From: Actinacidiphila guanduensis | GTDB taxonomy: Bacteria > Actinomycetota > Actinomycetes > Streptomycetales > Streptomycetaceae | NCBI RefSeq assembly: GCF_900103985.1 | Contig: NZ_FNIE01000023.1 | Location: 1 to 64,000 of the forward strand | Direction: 5' to 3' | Length of the DNA: 64,000 nucleotides | Shown here: piece by piece, positions 15,798 to 24,710 of the stretch | Position numbering within the stretch: position 1 is the first letter of the stretch | Layout: each line of letters begins with the position of its first letter | The notes under the pieces: generated by a model | What the model was told of the DNA's origin: nothing | The model's database searches: none | What the model saw: only the letters and a program-made list of their open reading frames with translations | Made by a program: the position numbers and the translations under genes

Positions 15798-16841
15798 TCA
15801 GCCCGATACGCGGGCGGCCAGCGCGTCGCCGATCTCGACGGTGGAGCGGGCCGGCTGCCCGGCCCGCCCGGCGAGGTCGGCGCGGACGGCCGCGTCGATC
15901 CGGTCGGCCTCCGCCTCGTAGCCGAGGTGCCGCAGCAGCAGGGCGACGGAGAGCACGGTGGCGGTCGGGTCGGCCTTGGACTGGCCGGCGATGTCCGGCG
16001 CCGAGCCGTGCACGGGCTCGAACATCGAGGGGAACTCGCGGCTGGGGTTGATGTTGCCGCTCGCGGCCACGCCGATGCCGCCGGAGACGGCGGCGGCGAG
16101 GTCGGTGATGATGTCGCCGAACAGGTTGTCGGTGACGATCACGTCGAACCGCTCGGGCTGCGTGACGAGGAAGATCGTCGCCGCGTCCACGTGCAGGTAG
16201 TCGGTGGTGACGTCGGGGTACTCCGCCCCGACCTGCTCGAAGATCCGGGTCCACAGCCGGCCGGCGTGCACCAGCACGTTGTTCTTGTGCACCAGGGTGA
16301 GCTTCTTGCGCGGGCGGGCCTGTGCGCGGGCGTAGGCGTCGCGGACCACGCGCTCGATGCCGTAGGCGGTGTTGAGGCTGACCTCGGTGGCGACCTCCTG
16401 CGGAGTGCCGGTCCTGATCGTGCCGCCGTTGCCGGTGTAGGGGCCCTCGGTGCCCTCGCGGACGACCACGAAGTCGATCTCCGGCTGCCCGGCGAGCGGG
16501 CTGTCCACGCCCGGGAAGAGCGTGCTGGGGCGGAGGTTGACGTGGTGGTCGAAGGCGAATCGCAGCTTGAGCAGGAAGCCGCGCTCCAGGACGCCGGAGG
16601 GGACCGAGGGGTCGCCGATCGCGCCGAGCAGGATCGCGTCGTACCCCTTCAACTCGGCCAGGTCCTCGTCGGTGAGGGTCTGGCCGGTGGCGTGGTACCG
16701 CTTGGCGCCGAAGTCGAACTCCTTCGTCTCCAGCTTGGTTTCCTGCGGGAGCACGGCGGAGAGCACCTTCAGGCCCTCCGCCACGACTTCCTGGCCGATT
16801 CCGTCACCGGGGATCACTGCGAGGTTGATGCTGCGAGACAT
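15798..16841 (-). CDS. leuB: 3-isopropylmalate dehydrogenase, 347 aa
   Basis: NAD-dependent oxidative decarboxylation of 3-isopropylmalate in leucine synthesis. It begins SRSINLAVIPGDGIGQEV (NAD-binding start of the family), followed by LLGAIGDPSVP, KLRFAFDHHVNLRP, FVVVREGTEGPYTGNGG (substrate Arg/Glu region), LTLVHKNNVL, VTDNLFGDIITDLAAAV and EPVHGSAPDIAGQ, complete and in order. The ATG at 16841 was chosen because the fold begins at the first residues. An upstream GTG at 16850 sits closer to the AGGAG site and would add three residues. Isopropylmalate synthase (leuA) and isomerase (leuCD) are not in the window. Confidence 0.96.
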   Translation of the reverse strand: MSRSINLAVIPGDGIGQEVVAEGLKVLSAVLPQETKLETKEFDFGAKRYHATGQTLTDEDLAELKGYDAILLGAIGDPSVPSGVLERGFLLKLRFAFDHHVNLRPSTLFPGVDSPLAGQPEIDFVVVREGTEGPYTGNGGTIRTGTPQEVATEVSLNTAYGIERVVRDAYARAQARPRKKLTLVHKNNVLVHAGRLWTRIFEQVGAEYPDVTTDYLHVDAATIFLVTQPERFDVIVTDNLFGDIITDLAAAVSGGIGVAASGNINPSREFPSMFEPVHGSAPDIAGQSKADPTATVLSVALLLRHLGYEAEADRIDAAVRADLAGRAGQPARSTVEIGDALAARVSG

Positions 16842-16958
16842 GTCCGGCACCCTACTCCTGCGTCTTGAACCCTGACACAGGACGTCCGCATGCCGGACGG
16901 ACGGCGGTGGTCGGGAGGTCGTGGCGCGGTGGCGATGCGATGGGGGGTCGGCCGGGCG

Positions 16959-17054
16959 TCAGTCGCGCTCGTGGCCGGTCGAGCCGCCGTTGTCACGGCG
17001 GTCCATGGAGCGCTGCAGGGCGCGCAGGGCGTTCTGGCGGGCGGTCTCGTCCAT
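16959..17054 (-). CDS. 31-aa small protein, function unknown
   Basis: Micro-ORF reading MDETARQNALRALQRSMDRR followed by a Gly/Ser-containing polar tail (NGGSTGHERD). The first 20 residues would form one amphipathic helix. No signal peptide or TM segment. It has a real ribosome-binding site: GGAG about 10 bases before the ATG, and an ATG/TGA pair in a region otherwise free of frames. It lies between the pruA terminator and leuB on the leftward strand, 117 bases before leuB, so it may be the first gene of a leuB transcript. Too short for routine gene callers. Confidence 0.55.
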   Translation of the reverse strand: MDETARQNALRALQRSMDRRDNGGSTGHERD

Positions 17055-17296
17055 GGGGATCAACTCCACAAGGGAATCGGAAGGAGAGGGGGGAGCCATG
17101 GAACGCAGGCGGGGAGCCGCGCATGCGGGGGTGACCCGCGGAAGGTGCGCCGGGCTCGCGTCCGCCGACCGCCCGATCGGGCGGGAAACGTTCGGCCGAT
17201 TCCACGTTAGGCCACGTCAGCGGCTCCTGTCCGCGATTTACTCGGACTTCCTACTATCTGAGACAGACGATCACTCGTTCACCACGCGGAACAGGG
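17055..17296 (-). promoter_or_regulatory. Intergenic region with probable promoter for the 31-aa gene/leuB
   Basis: No gene in 242 bases. The part at about 17205-17285 is clearly less GC-rich than its surroundings. It includes CTCGGACTTCCTACTATCTG (17240-17259 region), an imperfect inverted repeat with CTC/GAG ends, which could be an operator or promoter element. On the minus strand it reads TCAGATAGTAGGAAGTCCG followed by AGTAAATCG. I cannot assign a sigma factor. Confidence 0.4.
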
Positions 17297-17338
17297 GCCG
17301 CCCCCGTCTCCGCGGGGTGGGCGGGAGACGGGGGCGGC
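17297..17338 (-). terminator. Terminator of the pruA operon
   Basis: GCCGCCCCCGTCTCC pairs perfectly with GGAGACGGGGGCGGC (15 bp) across a 12-base loop, 22 bases after the pruA stop codon. Very stable, no T-run. Confidence 0.9.
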
Positions 17339-17360
17339 GGTCCGGGGCGCGGATGCGCGC

Positions 17361-18992
17361 TCAGCCCTGGTGCGGGTAGCGGTAGTCGGTCGGCGGGACC
17401 AGGGCCTCCTTGATCGCCCGCGTCGAGGTCCAGCGCATCAGGTTCTGCGCGGCGCCCGCCTTGTCGTTGGTGCCCGAGGCGCGGCCGCCGCCGAAGGGCT
17501 GCTGGCCGACGACGGCACCGGTGGACTTGTCGTTGATGTAGAAGTTGCCTGCGGCGTCGCGCAGCACGTCCATCACCCGCGCCACGGCGGCGCGGTCGCG
17601 GGCGATCACCGAGCCGGTGAGCGCGTAGGGCGCCACGGACTCCATCTGCGCGAGCATCGCCTCGAAGTCGGCGTCCTCGTAGACGTACACGCCGAGCACC
17701 GGGCCGAAGAACTCCTCGCGGAAGATCTCGTGTTCGGGGTCGGTGGAGACCAGCACCGTCGGGCGGACGAACCAGCCGACGGAGTCGTCGTAGGTGCCGC
17801 CGGCCACGACCTCGACGGTCGGGTCGGCCTTGGCGCGGTCGATGGCGGCCTTGTTCTTGGCGAACGCCCGCTCGTCGATGAGGGCGCCGAGGAAGTTGCT
17901 GAGGTCGGTGACGTCGCCCATGGTGATGCCGTCCACCTCGGCGGCGAACTCCTCCTTGAAGCCGCCCTCCCAGATCGAGCGGGGGATGTAGGCGCGCGAG
18001 GAGGCCGAGCACTTCTGGCCCTGGTACTCGAAGGAGCCGCGGGTCAGCGCGGTCTTCAGGACGGCCGGGTCGGCCGAGGGGTGGGCGACGACGAAGTCCT
18101 TGCCGCCGGTCTCGCCGACGATCCGCGGGTAGGAGCGGTACTTCTCGATGTTCTCGCCGACCGTGCGCCACAGGTACTGGAAGGTCTTGGTGGAGCCGGT
18201 GAAGTGGATGCCGGCCAGCAGCGGGTGCTTCAGCGCCACCTCGGAGACGGCCAGGCCGTCGCCGGTCACCAGGTTGATCACGCCGTCGGGCAGTCCGGCC
18301 TCCTTCAGCAGCCGCATCAGCAGCACCGCGGAGTGGGTCTGCGTCGGCGAGGGCTTCCACACCACGACGTTGCCCATCAGGGCGGGCGCGGTGGGCAGGT
18401 TGCCCGCGATGGCGGTGAAGTTGAACGGCGTGATGGCGTAGACGAAGCCCTCCAGCGGGCGGTGGTCGAGGCGGTTCCACACGCCCGGCGCGTTGGCGAC
18501 CGGCTGCTCGGCGAGGATCTGCCGGGCGTAGTGGACGTTGAACCGCCAGAAGTCGACCAGCTCGCAGGGGCTGTCGATCTCGGCCTGCTGGACCGTCTTG
18601 GACTGGCCGAGCATGGTGGAGGCGGCGAGCGTCTCGCGCCAGGGGCCGGCCAGCAGTTCGGCGGCGCGCAGCAGGATCGCGGCGCGGTCGTCGAAGGAGG
18701 TGGCGCGCCAGGCGGGCGCGGCGGCGAGCGCGGCCTGCACCGCGTCGCGGGCGTCCTGCTCGGTGGCGTTGGCGTACGTGCCCAGGCGCGCGGCGTGGTT
18801 GTGCGGCTGGACCACGTCGAAGCGCTCGCCGCCGCCCATCCGCTCCTGGCCGCCGATGAACATCGGCAGGTCGACCGGGTTGCCGGCCAGCTCCTTGAGC
18901 TTGGCCTCCAGCCGGGCGCGCTCCGGGCTGCCGGGCGCGTAGGTGTGCACCGGCTCGTTGACCGGCGCGGGGACCTGGGTCACAGCGTCCAT
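17361..18992 (-). CDS. pruA: L-glutamate gamma-semialdehyde (1-pyrroline-5-carboxylate) dehydrogenase, 543 aa
   Basis: Second step of proline catabolism: NAD-dependent oxidation of glutamate semialdehyde to glutamate. Aldehyde dehydrogenase superfamily, with ITPFNFTAIAGNLPTAPAL and VWKPSPTQ (NAD binding), IHFTGSTKTFQ, catalytic Glu294 in GETGGKD, catalytic Cys328 in GQKCSASSR, and EEFFGPVLGVYVY. The length and Asn/Phe pattern match the monofunctional group rather than the C-terminal half of a PutA fusion. ATG start. It follows proline dehydrogenase by 64 bases on the same strand, forming a two-gene catabolic operon ended by the hairpin at 17297-17338. Confidence 0.97.
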   Translation of the reverse strand: MDAVTQVPAPVNEPVHTYAPGSPERARLEAKLKELAGNPVDLPMFIGGQERMGGGERFDVVQPHNHAARLGTYANATEQDARDAVQAALAAAPAWRATSFDDRAAILLRAAELLAGPWRETLAASTMLGQSKTVQQAEIDSPCELVDFWRFNVHYARQILAEQPVANAPGVWNRLDHRPLEGFVYAITPFNFTAIAGNLPTAPALMGNVVVWKPSPTQTHSAVLLMRLLKEAGLPDGVINLVTGDGLAVSEVALKHPLLAGIHFTGSTKTFQYLWRTVGENIEKYRSYPRIVGETGGKDFVVAHPSADPAVLKTALTRGSFEYQGQKCSASSRAYIPRSIWEGGFKEEFAAEVDGITMGDVTDLSNFLGALIDERAFAKNKAAIDRAKADPTVEVVAGGTYDDSVGWFVRPTVLVSTDPEHEIFREEFFGPVLGVYVYEDADFEAMLAQMESVAPYALTGSVIARDRAAVARVMDVLRDAAGNFYINDKSTGAVVGQQPFGGGRASGTNDKAGAAQNLMRWTSTRAIKEALVPPTDYRYPHQG

Positions 18993-19056
18993 GGGACGTC
19001 TCTCCTCGGGGTGTTCGGAGCGGGCGGCCGTCGGCCGGGGCGGGTTCGGCCGCGGC

Positions 19057-19986
19057 TCAGCGGGCCGGGACGAAGGAGCGCAGGAAGAAGGCGAGGTTGG
19101 CCGGGCGCTCGGCCAGGCGGCGCATGAAGTACCCGTACCAGTCTGCGCCGTAGGGCACGTAGACGCGCACCCGCTGACCGGCCTCGGCGAGCCGGCGCTG
19201 CTCGGCGGTGCGGATCCCGTACAGCATCTGGAACTCGTAGGTGTCCGCCGCGCGGTGGTGGCGGGCGGCGAGCTCCTGGGCGATGGCGATCATGCGGGGG
19301 TCGTGCGAGCCGACCATCGGGTAGCCGTCGCCGGCGAACAGGGTGCGCAGCGCGCGGACGTAGGAGCGGTCGACGTCCTTGCGGTCCTGGAAGGCGACGT
19401 TCGCCGGCTCCTTGTAGGCGCCCTTGACCAGGCGCACCCGGGAGCCCGCCACGGCCAGGGCGCGCGCGTCGTCCTCGGTGCGGAACAGGTAGGACTGCAG
19501 GACGGCGCCGGTGCCCGGGTGGTCGCGGCGCAGCTCGTGCAGGACGGCCAGGGTGGAGTCCACGGTGGTGTGGTCCTCCATGTCGAGGGTGACCGTGGTG
19601 CCGCTCGCGGTGGCCAGCTCGGCGACCTGGCGCACGCCCTCCAGGGCGATGTCGTGGCCGCCGTCGGGCAGCGACTGGCCGAAGGCGGAGAGCTTCACGG
19701 ACACCTCGGCCCGCTCGCCGAGGCCGGCGGCCGCGAGCGTCTCCAGCAGCCGCAGGTAGGCATCGCGGGTGGCGTGGGCGGTGGCGCGGTCGGTGACGTC
19801 CTCACCGAGGTGGTCCAGGGTGACCTGCAGGCCGCTCGCGGTCAGCGCGCGGACGGTGTCCATGGCCGGGCCAAGCTCGTCGCCGGCGATGAACCGCTGG
19901 ACCACGGGCCGGGTGACGGGCGCGGCGGCGACGATCTGCCGCATACGGTCGCTGCGCGAGGCGGCGAGCAGCACGGGACCGAGCAC
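19057..19986 (-). CDS. Proline dehydrogenase, monofunctional, 309 aa
   Basis: FAD-dependent oxidation of L-proline to pyrroline-5-carboxylate, the substrate of the next gene's product. It is a TIM barrel, with VSVKLSAFGQ, VTLDMEDHTTVD, VLQSYLFRTEDD, SRVRLVKGAYKEP, YPMVGSHDPR, YEFQMLYGIR and the C-terminal VPYGADWYGYFMRRLAERPAN, all typical of PRODH active-site and FAD contacts. GTG at 19986 was chosen: AGGAGG lies 5 bases upstream and the product then begins with the usual LGPVLLAASRSDRMR. The longer frame to 20070 would add unstructured Pro/Arg sequence. Divergent from putR. Confidence 0.94.
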   Translation of the reverse strand: MLGPVLLAASRSDRMRQIVAAAPVTRPVVQRFIAGDELGPAMDTVRALTASGLQVTLDHLGEDVTDRATAHATRDAYLRLLETLAAAGLGERAEVSVKLSAFGQSLPDGGHDIALEGVRQVAELATASGTTVTLDMEDHTTVDSTLAVLHELRRDHPGTGAVLQSYLFRTEDDARALAVAGSRVRLVKGAYKEPANVAFQDRKDVDRSYVRALRTLFAGDGYPMVGSHDPRMIAIAQELAARHHRAADTYEFQMLYGIRTAEQRRLAEAGQRVRVYVPYGADWYGYFMRRLAERPANLAFFLRSFVPAR

Positions 19987-20152
19987 GGGGGCCTCCTGGC
20001 GGGGCGGATACGGATTCTTCGGGTCCTTCCGGACGCTCGCGGGCACCGCCCGCGCGGGCGCGGGAGGCACGGCGCAAGCGGGCCGTCACCGTGAATCTAG
20101 GTATCGGCTACCCCCTGGACCATCGACAGCTGTCACGCATTCGGGTGCCTCC

Positions 20153-20172
20153 CCTCATACAGATGTATGAGG
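20153..20172. promoter_or_regulatory. Perfect 20-bp palindromic operator candidate at putR
   Basis: CCTCATACAGATGTATGAGG is a perfect inverted repeat (two 9-bp arms, GA centre). It is AT-richer than its surroundings and sits in the divergent region between proline dehydrogenase (-) and putR (+), at the very start of putR. Position and symmetry fit a binding site for PutR itself or another dimeric regulator controlling both promoters. Inference from sequence only. Confidence 0.7.
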
Positions 20173-20175
20173 CCG

Positions 20176-21456
20176 ATGGGGGACAATGGAGGGGTGCCCG
20201 CTGACTACGGTGACTTCCAGGAGCTGGTGGACGAGGTATCGGCGCTGCTCGGGGCGCCCGCGACGCTGGAGGACCGGGATTTCCGGCTGATCGCGTTCGG
20301 CGTGCACGACAGCGAGGACGACTCCGCGGTCGATCCGGTGCGGACCCGCTCCATCCTGACCCGCCGCTCCACCGCCGAGGTGCGCGCCTGGTTCGAGCGG
20401 TTCGGCATCGCCCGGGCGACCGGCCCGGTGCGCATCCCTGCCGAGCCGGAGGCGGGCGTCTTCCGCGGCCGGCTGTGCCTGCCGGTGCGGCACGGCGGGG
20501 TGGTGCACGGCTACGTGTGGCTGCTCGACGAGGCGGAGCACTCCCCCGCGCAGCTGTCGGCCGCGATGGCGGTGGCCGCCCGGATCGGCGACCGGCTGGC
20601 GGAGCTGGCCGAGGCGGGCGCCGGCGCCGGGCAGGCGCTGCGGGCGCTGCTCACCGCGCTCTCCCGGGCGGCGCGCGACACCGCCGAGGACGACCTGCGG
20701 GCTGCCCTCGGCCCGGACGCCGACCTGCCGCACGCCCTGGTCTGCGTGTGGCCGCCCTCGCGCGGCGGCAAGCGGCTGGCGGCGGCGGGAGCGAACGGAA
20801 CCGCCGTACCTGACGGCGTGAACGGCTCGGCGGGCCATGTGCCGCTCGCCGCGGACGAGTTGCCGGGGATACGGGCGGTGCCGGGCGCGGCGGCGATCGT
20901 CCGGGTGCCGGGCTGGGGCCGCTGGGAGGCGGTGGCGGTGCTGGTCCGGCTGCGCTCCCCGCACGTGCTGGCGCCGGCCCGCTCGGCGGCGACCCGGGTG
21001 CTGGCCGCGGTCGGCGGCCCGGAGCCGGCGCCGCCGGAGCTGGGCGGGCCGGTGGCCGGGCTCAGCGACTCGCGCACCTCGCTCGCCGACCTGCCGGCCG
21101 CCTGGCGCGAGGCCACCTCCGCCGCCCGGGCCGCGCGTGCCCAGCCGCTGCTGGGCCCGGTCGCCAAGTGGTCGGGCCTGGGCCCCTACCGGCTGCTGAC
21201 CGCGCTGCCCGCCGACGCCCCGCCCGACCCCGCGGTCGCGCCCCTGCTCACCCCCGACCACCGCGAACTCGCCCACACCGCCGAGGTGTTCCTCGACCAC
21301 GCGGGCCAGGCCGGCCGCACCGCCACCGCGCTGGCCATCCACCGCCAGACGCTCTACTACCGCCTGTCGCGGATCGAGCAGCTCACCGGCCTGGACCTGG
21401 CCGACGGCGAGTCGCGCCTGCTGCTCCACATGGCGCTGAAGGCGGCCCGCCTCTAG
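20176..21456 (+). CDS. putR: PucR-type transcriptional regulator of proline utilisation
   Basis: Predicted activator of the divergent proline catabolic genes. The C-terminus is the PucR-type helix-turn-helix: VFLDHAGQAGRTATALAIHRQTLYYRLSRIEQLTGLDL, the only DNA-binding signature. The N-terminal two thirds form a sensory region (DFQELVDEVSALLGAPATLEDRDFRLIAFG) with GAF-like character. The start is uncertain: ATG 20167 overlaps the palindrome, ATG 20176 (MGDNGG, used here) lacks a clear ribosome site, and GTG 20194 lies directly after GGAGG. The stop codon TAG is shared with the edge of an inverted-repeat element. Proline dehydrogenase next door supports the name. Confidence 0.88.
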   Translation: MGDNGGVPADYGDFQELVDEVSALLGAPATLEDRDFRLIAFGVHDSEDDSAVDPVRTRSILTRRSTAEVRAWFERFGIARATGPVRIPAEPEAGVFRGRLCLPVRHGGVVHGYVWLLDEAEHSPAQLSAAMAVAARIGDRLAELAEAGAGAGQALRALLTALSRAARDTAEDDLRAALGPDADLPHALVCVWPPSRGGKRLAAAGANGTAVPDGVNGSAGHVPLAADELPGIRAVPGAAAIVRVPGWGRWEAVAVLVRLRSPHVLAPARSAATRVLAAVGGPEPAPPELGGPVAGLSDSRTSLADLPAAWREATSAARAARAQPLLGPVAKWSGLGPYRLLTALPADAPPDPAVAPLLTPDHRELAHTAEVFLDHAGQAGRTATALAIHRQTLYYRLSRIEQLTGLDLADGESRLLLHMALKAARL

Positions 21457-21701
21457 GGCGTCTCTGGCAAATCCCGCCTGGCCGCCGGGCCCTGGCACGC
21501 GCCCCCTGCCTTCGGCGGGGGGACCCCCAGCCGCGTTGTCGGTCGTCGGCGCAGCCCTCCCCCTGGGCCTTACGGCCCGGGAGGTACCCCCACCCTCCGC
21601 CTTGCGATCTGGGGGCACCCCCGCCGAAGGCAAGGGGGAGCACCAGACCCCGCCGACCCCGCCCTCACGGGCGGACGCCGCTATTTCCCAGACACGCCCT
21701 A
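21454..21701. mobile_element. MITE-like 244-bp inverted-repeat element with TA flanks
   Basis: Ends at 21456 and 21699 are inverted: GGGCGTCTCTGGCAAAT against GGGCGTGTCTGGGAAAT (15 of 17 match), each flanked by TA inside CTAG or CTA/TAG. A second, subterminal inverted repeat pairs 21502-21530 with 21609-21638 (about 29 bp with few mismatches), so the whole element folds into a long hairpin. It has no transposase frame. TA/CTAG targets and GGGCGTGTCTG-like ends fit IS5-family (IS427 group) elements as I remember them, so this may be a non-autonomous derivative. The left boundary falls in the putR stop codon. Confidence 0.7.
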
Positions 21702-21775
21702 GCCGCCTGAGCGACGGGAGAGCGGACCGCCTTCGGGACGTACGGACGGGATCGGACCCGGCCGGTCGGTCGGGG

Positions 21776-23368
21776 TCAGTCGGTGAGGTTCACCGCGCGG
21801 GCCGAGGTGGCGCCGATCTCGTCGGCGATGTCGGCGAGGACACCGGCGGGAATGGTGGAGTCCACCGTGAGGGCGACCAGCGCCTCGCCGCCGACGGCCG
21901 AGCGGGCGACCTGCATGCCGGCGATGTTGACGCCGACCTCGCCGAGGATGCGGCCCACCGTGCCGACGACGCCGGGGCGGTCGGTGTAGCGCAGGAACGC
22001 CATGTGGTCGGCGAGCGCGAGGTCCACGTCCTCCTCGCCGACGCCGACGATCTTCTGCAGGTTCTTCGGCCCGACCAGGGTGCCGGAGACCGAGACCTCG
22101 CTGCCGTCGGCGAGCGTGCCGCGCACGGTGACGAGGTTGCGGTGGTTCGGCGACTCGGAGCTGGTGGTGAGCCGGACCTCGACCCCGCGCTCCTGGGCGA
22201 ACAGCGGCGCGTTGACGTAGGACACCGTCTCGGCCACCACGTCCTCGAACACACCCTTGAGCGCGCTGAGTTCGAGGATCTTCACGTCGTGCTGGGTGAT
22301 CTCGCCGCACACCTCGACATCGAGCCGGGCGGCCACTTCGCCGGCCAGCGCGGTGAAGATCCGGCCCAGCTTCTCGGCCAGCGGCAGGCCTGGCTTGACG
22401 TCCTCGGCGATGACACCGCCCTGCACGTTGACCGCGTCGGGCACCAGCTCGCCGGCGAGCGCGAGCCGCACCGACTTGGCGACCGCGATGCCGGCCTTCT
22501 CCTGCGCCTCGTCGGTGGAGGCGCCCAGGTGCGGGGTGGCCACCACGTTGTCGAACTGGAAGAGCGGGGAGTCCGTGCACGGCTCCTTGGCGTAGACGTC
22601 CAGGCCCGCGCCGGCCACCCGGCCCTCCTTGAGGGCCGCGGCCAGCGCCTCCTCGTCGACGATCCCGCCGCGGGCGGCGTTGACGATGCGCACCGAGGGT
22701 TTCACCTTGTGCAGCGCCTCGTCGCCGATCAGGCCGATCGTCTCGGGGGTCTTGGGCAGGTGGACGGTGATGAAGTCGGAGACCTCCAGCAGCTCGTCCA
22801 GGCTGAGCAGCTTCACGCCGATCTGGGCGGCGCGGGCGGGCTGCACATAGGGGTCGTAGGCGACGACCTTCATGCCGAAGGCGGCCATCCGCTGGGAGAC
22901 CAGCACGCCGATGCGGCCGAGGCCGACCACGCCGAGGGTCTTCTCGCTCAGCTCGACACCGGTGTACTTGTTGCGCTTCCACTCCCCCGCCTTCAGCGCC
23001 GCGTTCGCCGGGGCGATGTTGCGGGCGGAGGCGATGAGCAGGCCGCAGGCCAGCTCGGCGGCGGTGACGATGTTGGAGGTCGGCGCGTTGACGACCATGA
23101 CGCCGGCCTTGGTGGCGGCGGCGACGTCGACGTTGTCCAGGCCGACGCCGGCCCTGGCGACCACCCGCAGCCGGCGGGCGGCGGCGATGGCCTCGGCGTC
23201 CACCTTGGTGGCGCTGCGGATCAGGATGGCGTCCACGTCGGCGATGGCGGGGAGCAGCTCGGAGCGGTCGGCGCCGTTGCAGTGCCGGATCTCGAAGTCC
23301 GGGCCGAGCGCGTCCACCGTGGCGGGCGAGAGCTCTTCGGCGATGAGTACGACAGGCTTCTGGCTCAC
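21776..23368 (-). CDS. serA: D-3-phosphoglycerate dehydrogenase, long form with ACT domain, 530 aa
   Basis: First step of serine synthesis: NAD-dependent oxidation of 3-phosphoglycerate. Rossmann motif VVGLGRIGVLVSQR (about 147-160). The catalytic triad of the 2-hydroxyacid dehydrogenase family is visible as Arg233 (NAARGGIVDEEAL), Glu262 (YAKEPCTDSPLF) and His280 (ATPHLGAST). The extra about 200 residues are the allosteric-substrate-binding domain and a C-terminal ACT domain (FLRYTDRPGVVGTVGRILGEVGVNIAGMQVARSAVGG), where serine feedback acts in the family. ATG start. Downstream of ilvC on the same strand, but with 268 bases and a hairpin between, so probably its own transcript. Confidence 0.97.
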   Translation of the reverse strand: MSQKPVVLIAEELSPATVDALGPDFEIRHCNGADRSELLPAIADVDAILIRSATKVDAEAIAAARRLRVVARAGVGLDNVDVAAATKAGVMVVNAPTSNIVTAAELACGLLIASARNIAPANAALKAGEWKRNKYTGVELSEKTLGVVGLGRIGVLVSQRMAAFGMKVVAYDPYVQPARAAQIGVKLLSLDELLEVSDFITVHLPKTPETIGLIGDEALHKVKPSVRIVNAARGGIVDEEALAAALKEGRVAGAGLDVYAKEPCTDSPLFQFDNVVATPHLGASTDEAQEKAGIAVAKSVRLALAGELVPDAVNVQGGVIAEDVKPGLPLAEKLGRIFTALAGEVAARLDVEVCGEITQHDVKILELSALKGVFEDVVAETVSYVNAPLFAQERGVEVRLTTSSESPNHRNLVTVRGTLADGSEVSVSGTLVGPKNLQKIVGVGEEDVDLALADHMAFLRYTDRPGVVGTVGRILGEVGVNIAGMQVARSAVGGEALVALTVDSTIPAGVLADIADEIGATSARAVNLTD

Positions 23369-23636
23369 GTGGTCCTCACTTGTCCTGCGGGGGCGGCCGG
23401 TCCCGTGCGGCCGCTCCGGGGAGGGCGGGATGGCTTGCCGCGTGGAAGACGCACGACGCTGTGAGCCTGACGCGCTTGTTAAGGGAGTGTATCGGCGGTG
23501 CCACCGCGCGCCATCGCCGAATTGGCAGGATCACCCGCAAGGGTGCGTCGCTTCGTACAAAGGCCGCTCGGGCCTGCGCCTTCCCGCCGGCCGGGGCCCG
23601 CGGGAGGTATACGAAGCGACGCATCCGGCGCGGCGG
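23369..23636 (-). promoter_or_regulatory. ilvC-serA intergenic region with a long-loop inverted repeat
   Basis: No gene. TGCGTCGCTTCGTA at 23544-23557 pairs perfectly with TACGAAGCGACGCA at 23610-23623 (14 bp). The 52-base insert holds its own GC-rich stems (GGCC-GCTCG-GGCC and the CCCGCCGGCC/GGCCCGCGGG stretch). Beginning 14 bases after the ilvC stop codon, it is best explained as the ilvBNC terminator, though the arms are less GC-rich than other terminators here. The serA promoter should lie in the rest of the region. Confidence 0.6.
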
Positions 23637-24635
<999 letters not shown>

Positions 24636-24710
24636 TTCGGGTCTCTCCTTGCTCGGGTTTGGTACGGCCCACCGTACGACGGGCGCACGGCGGGGGGTTG
24701 CCGGGTCTCG

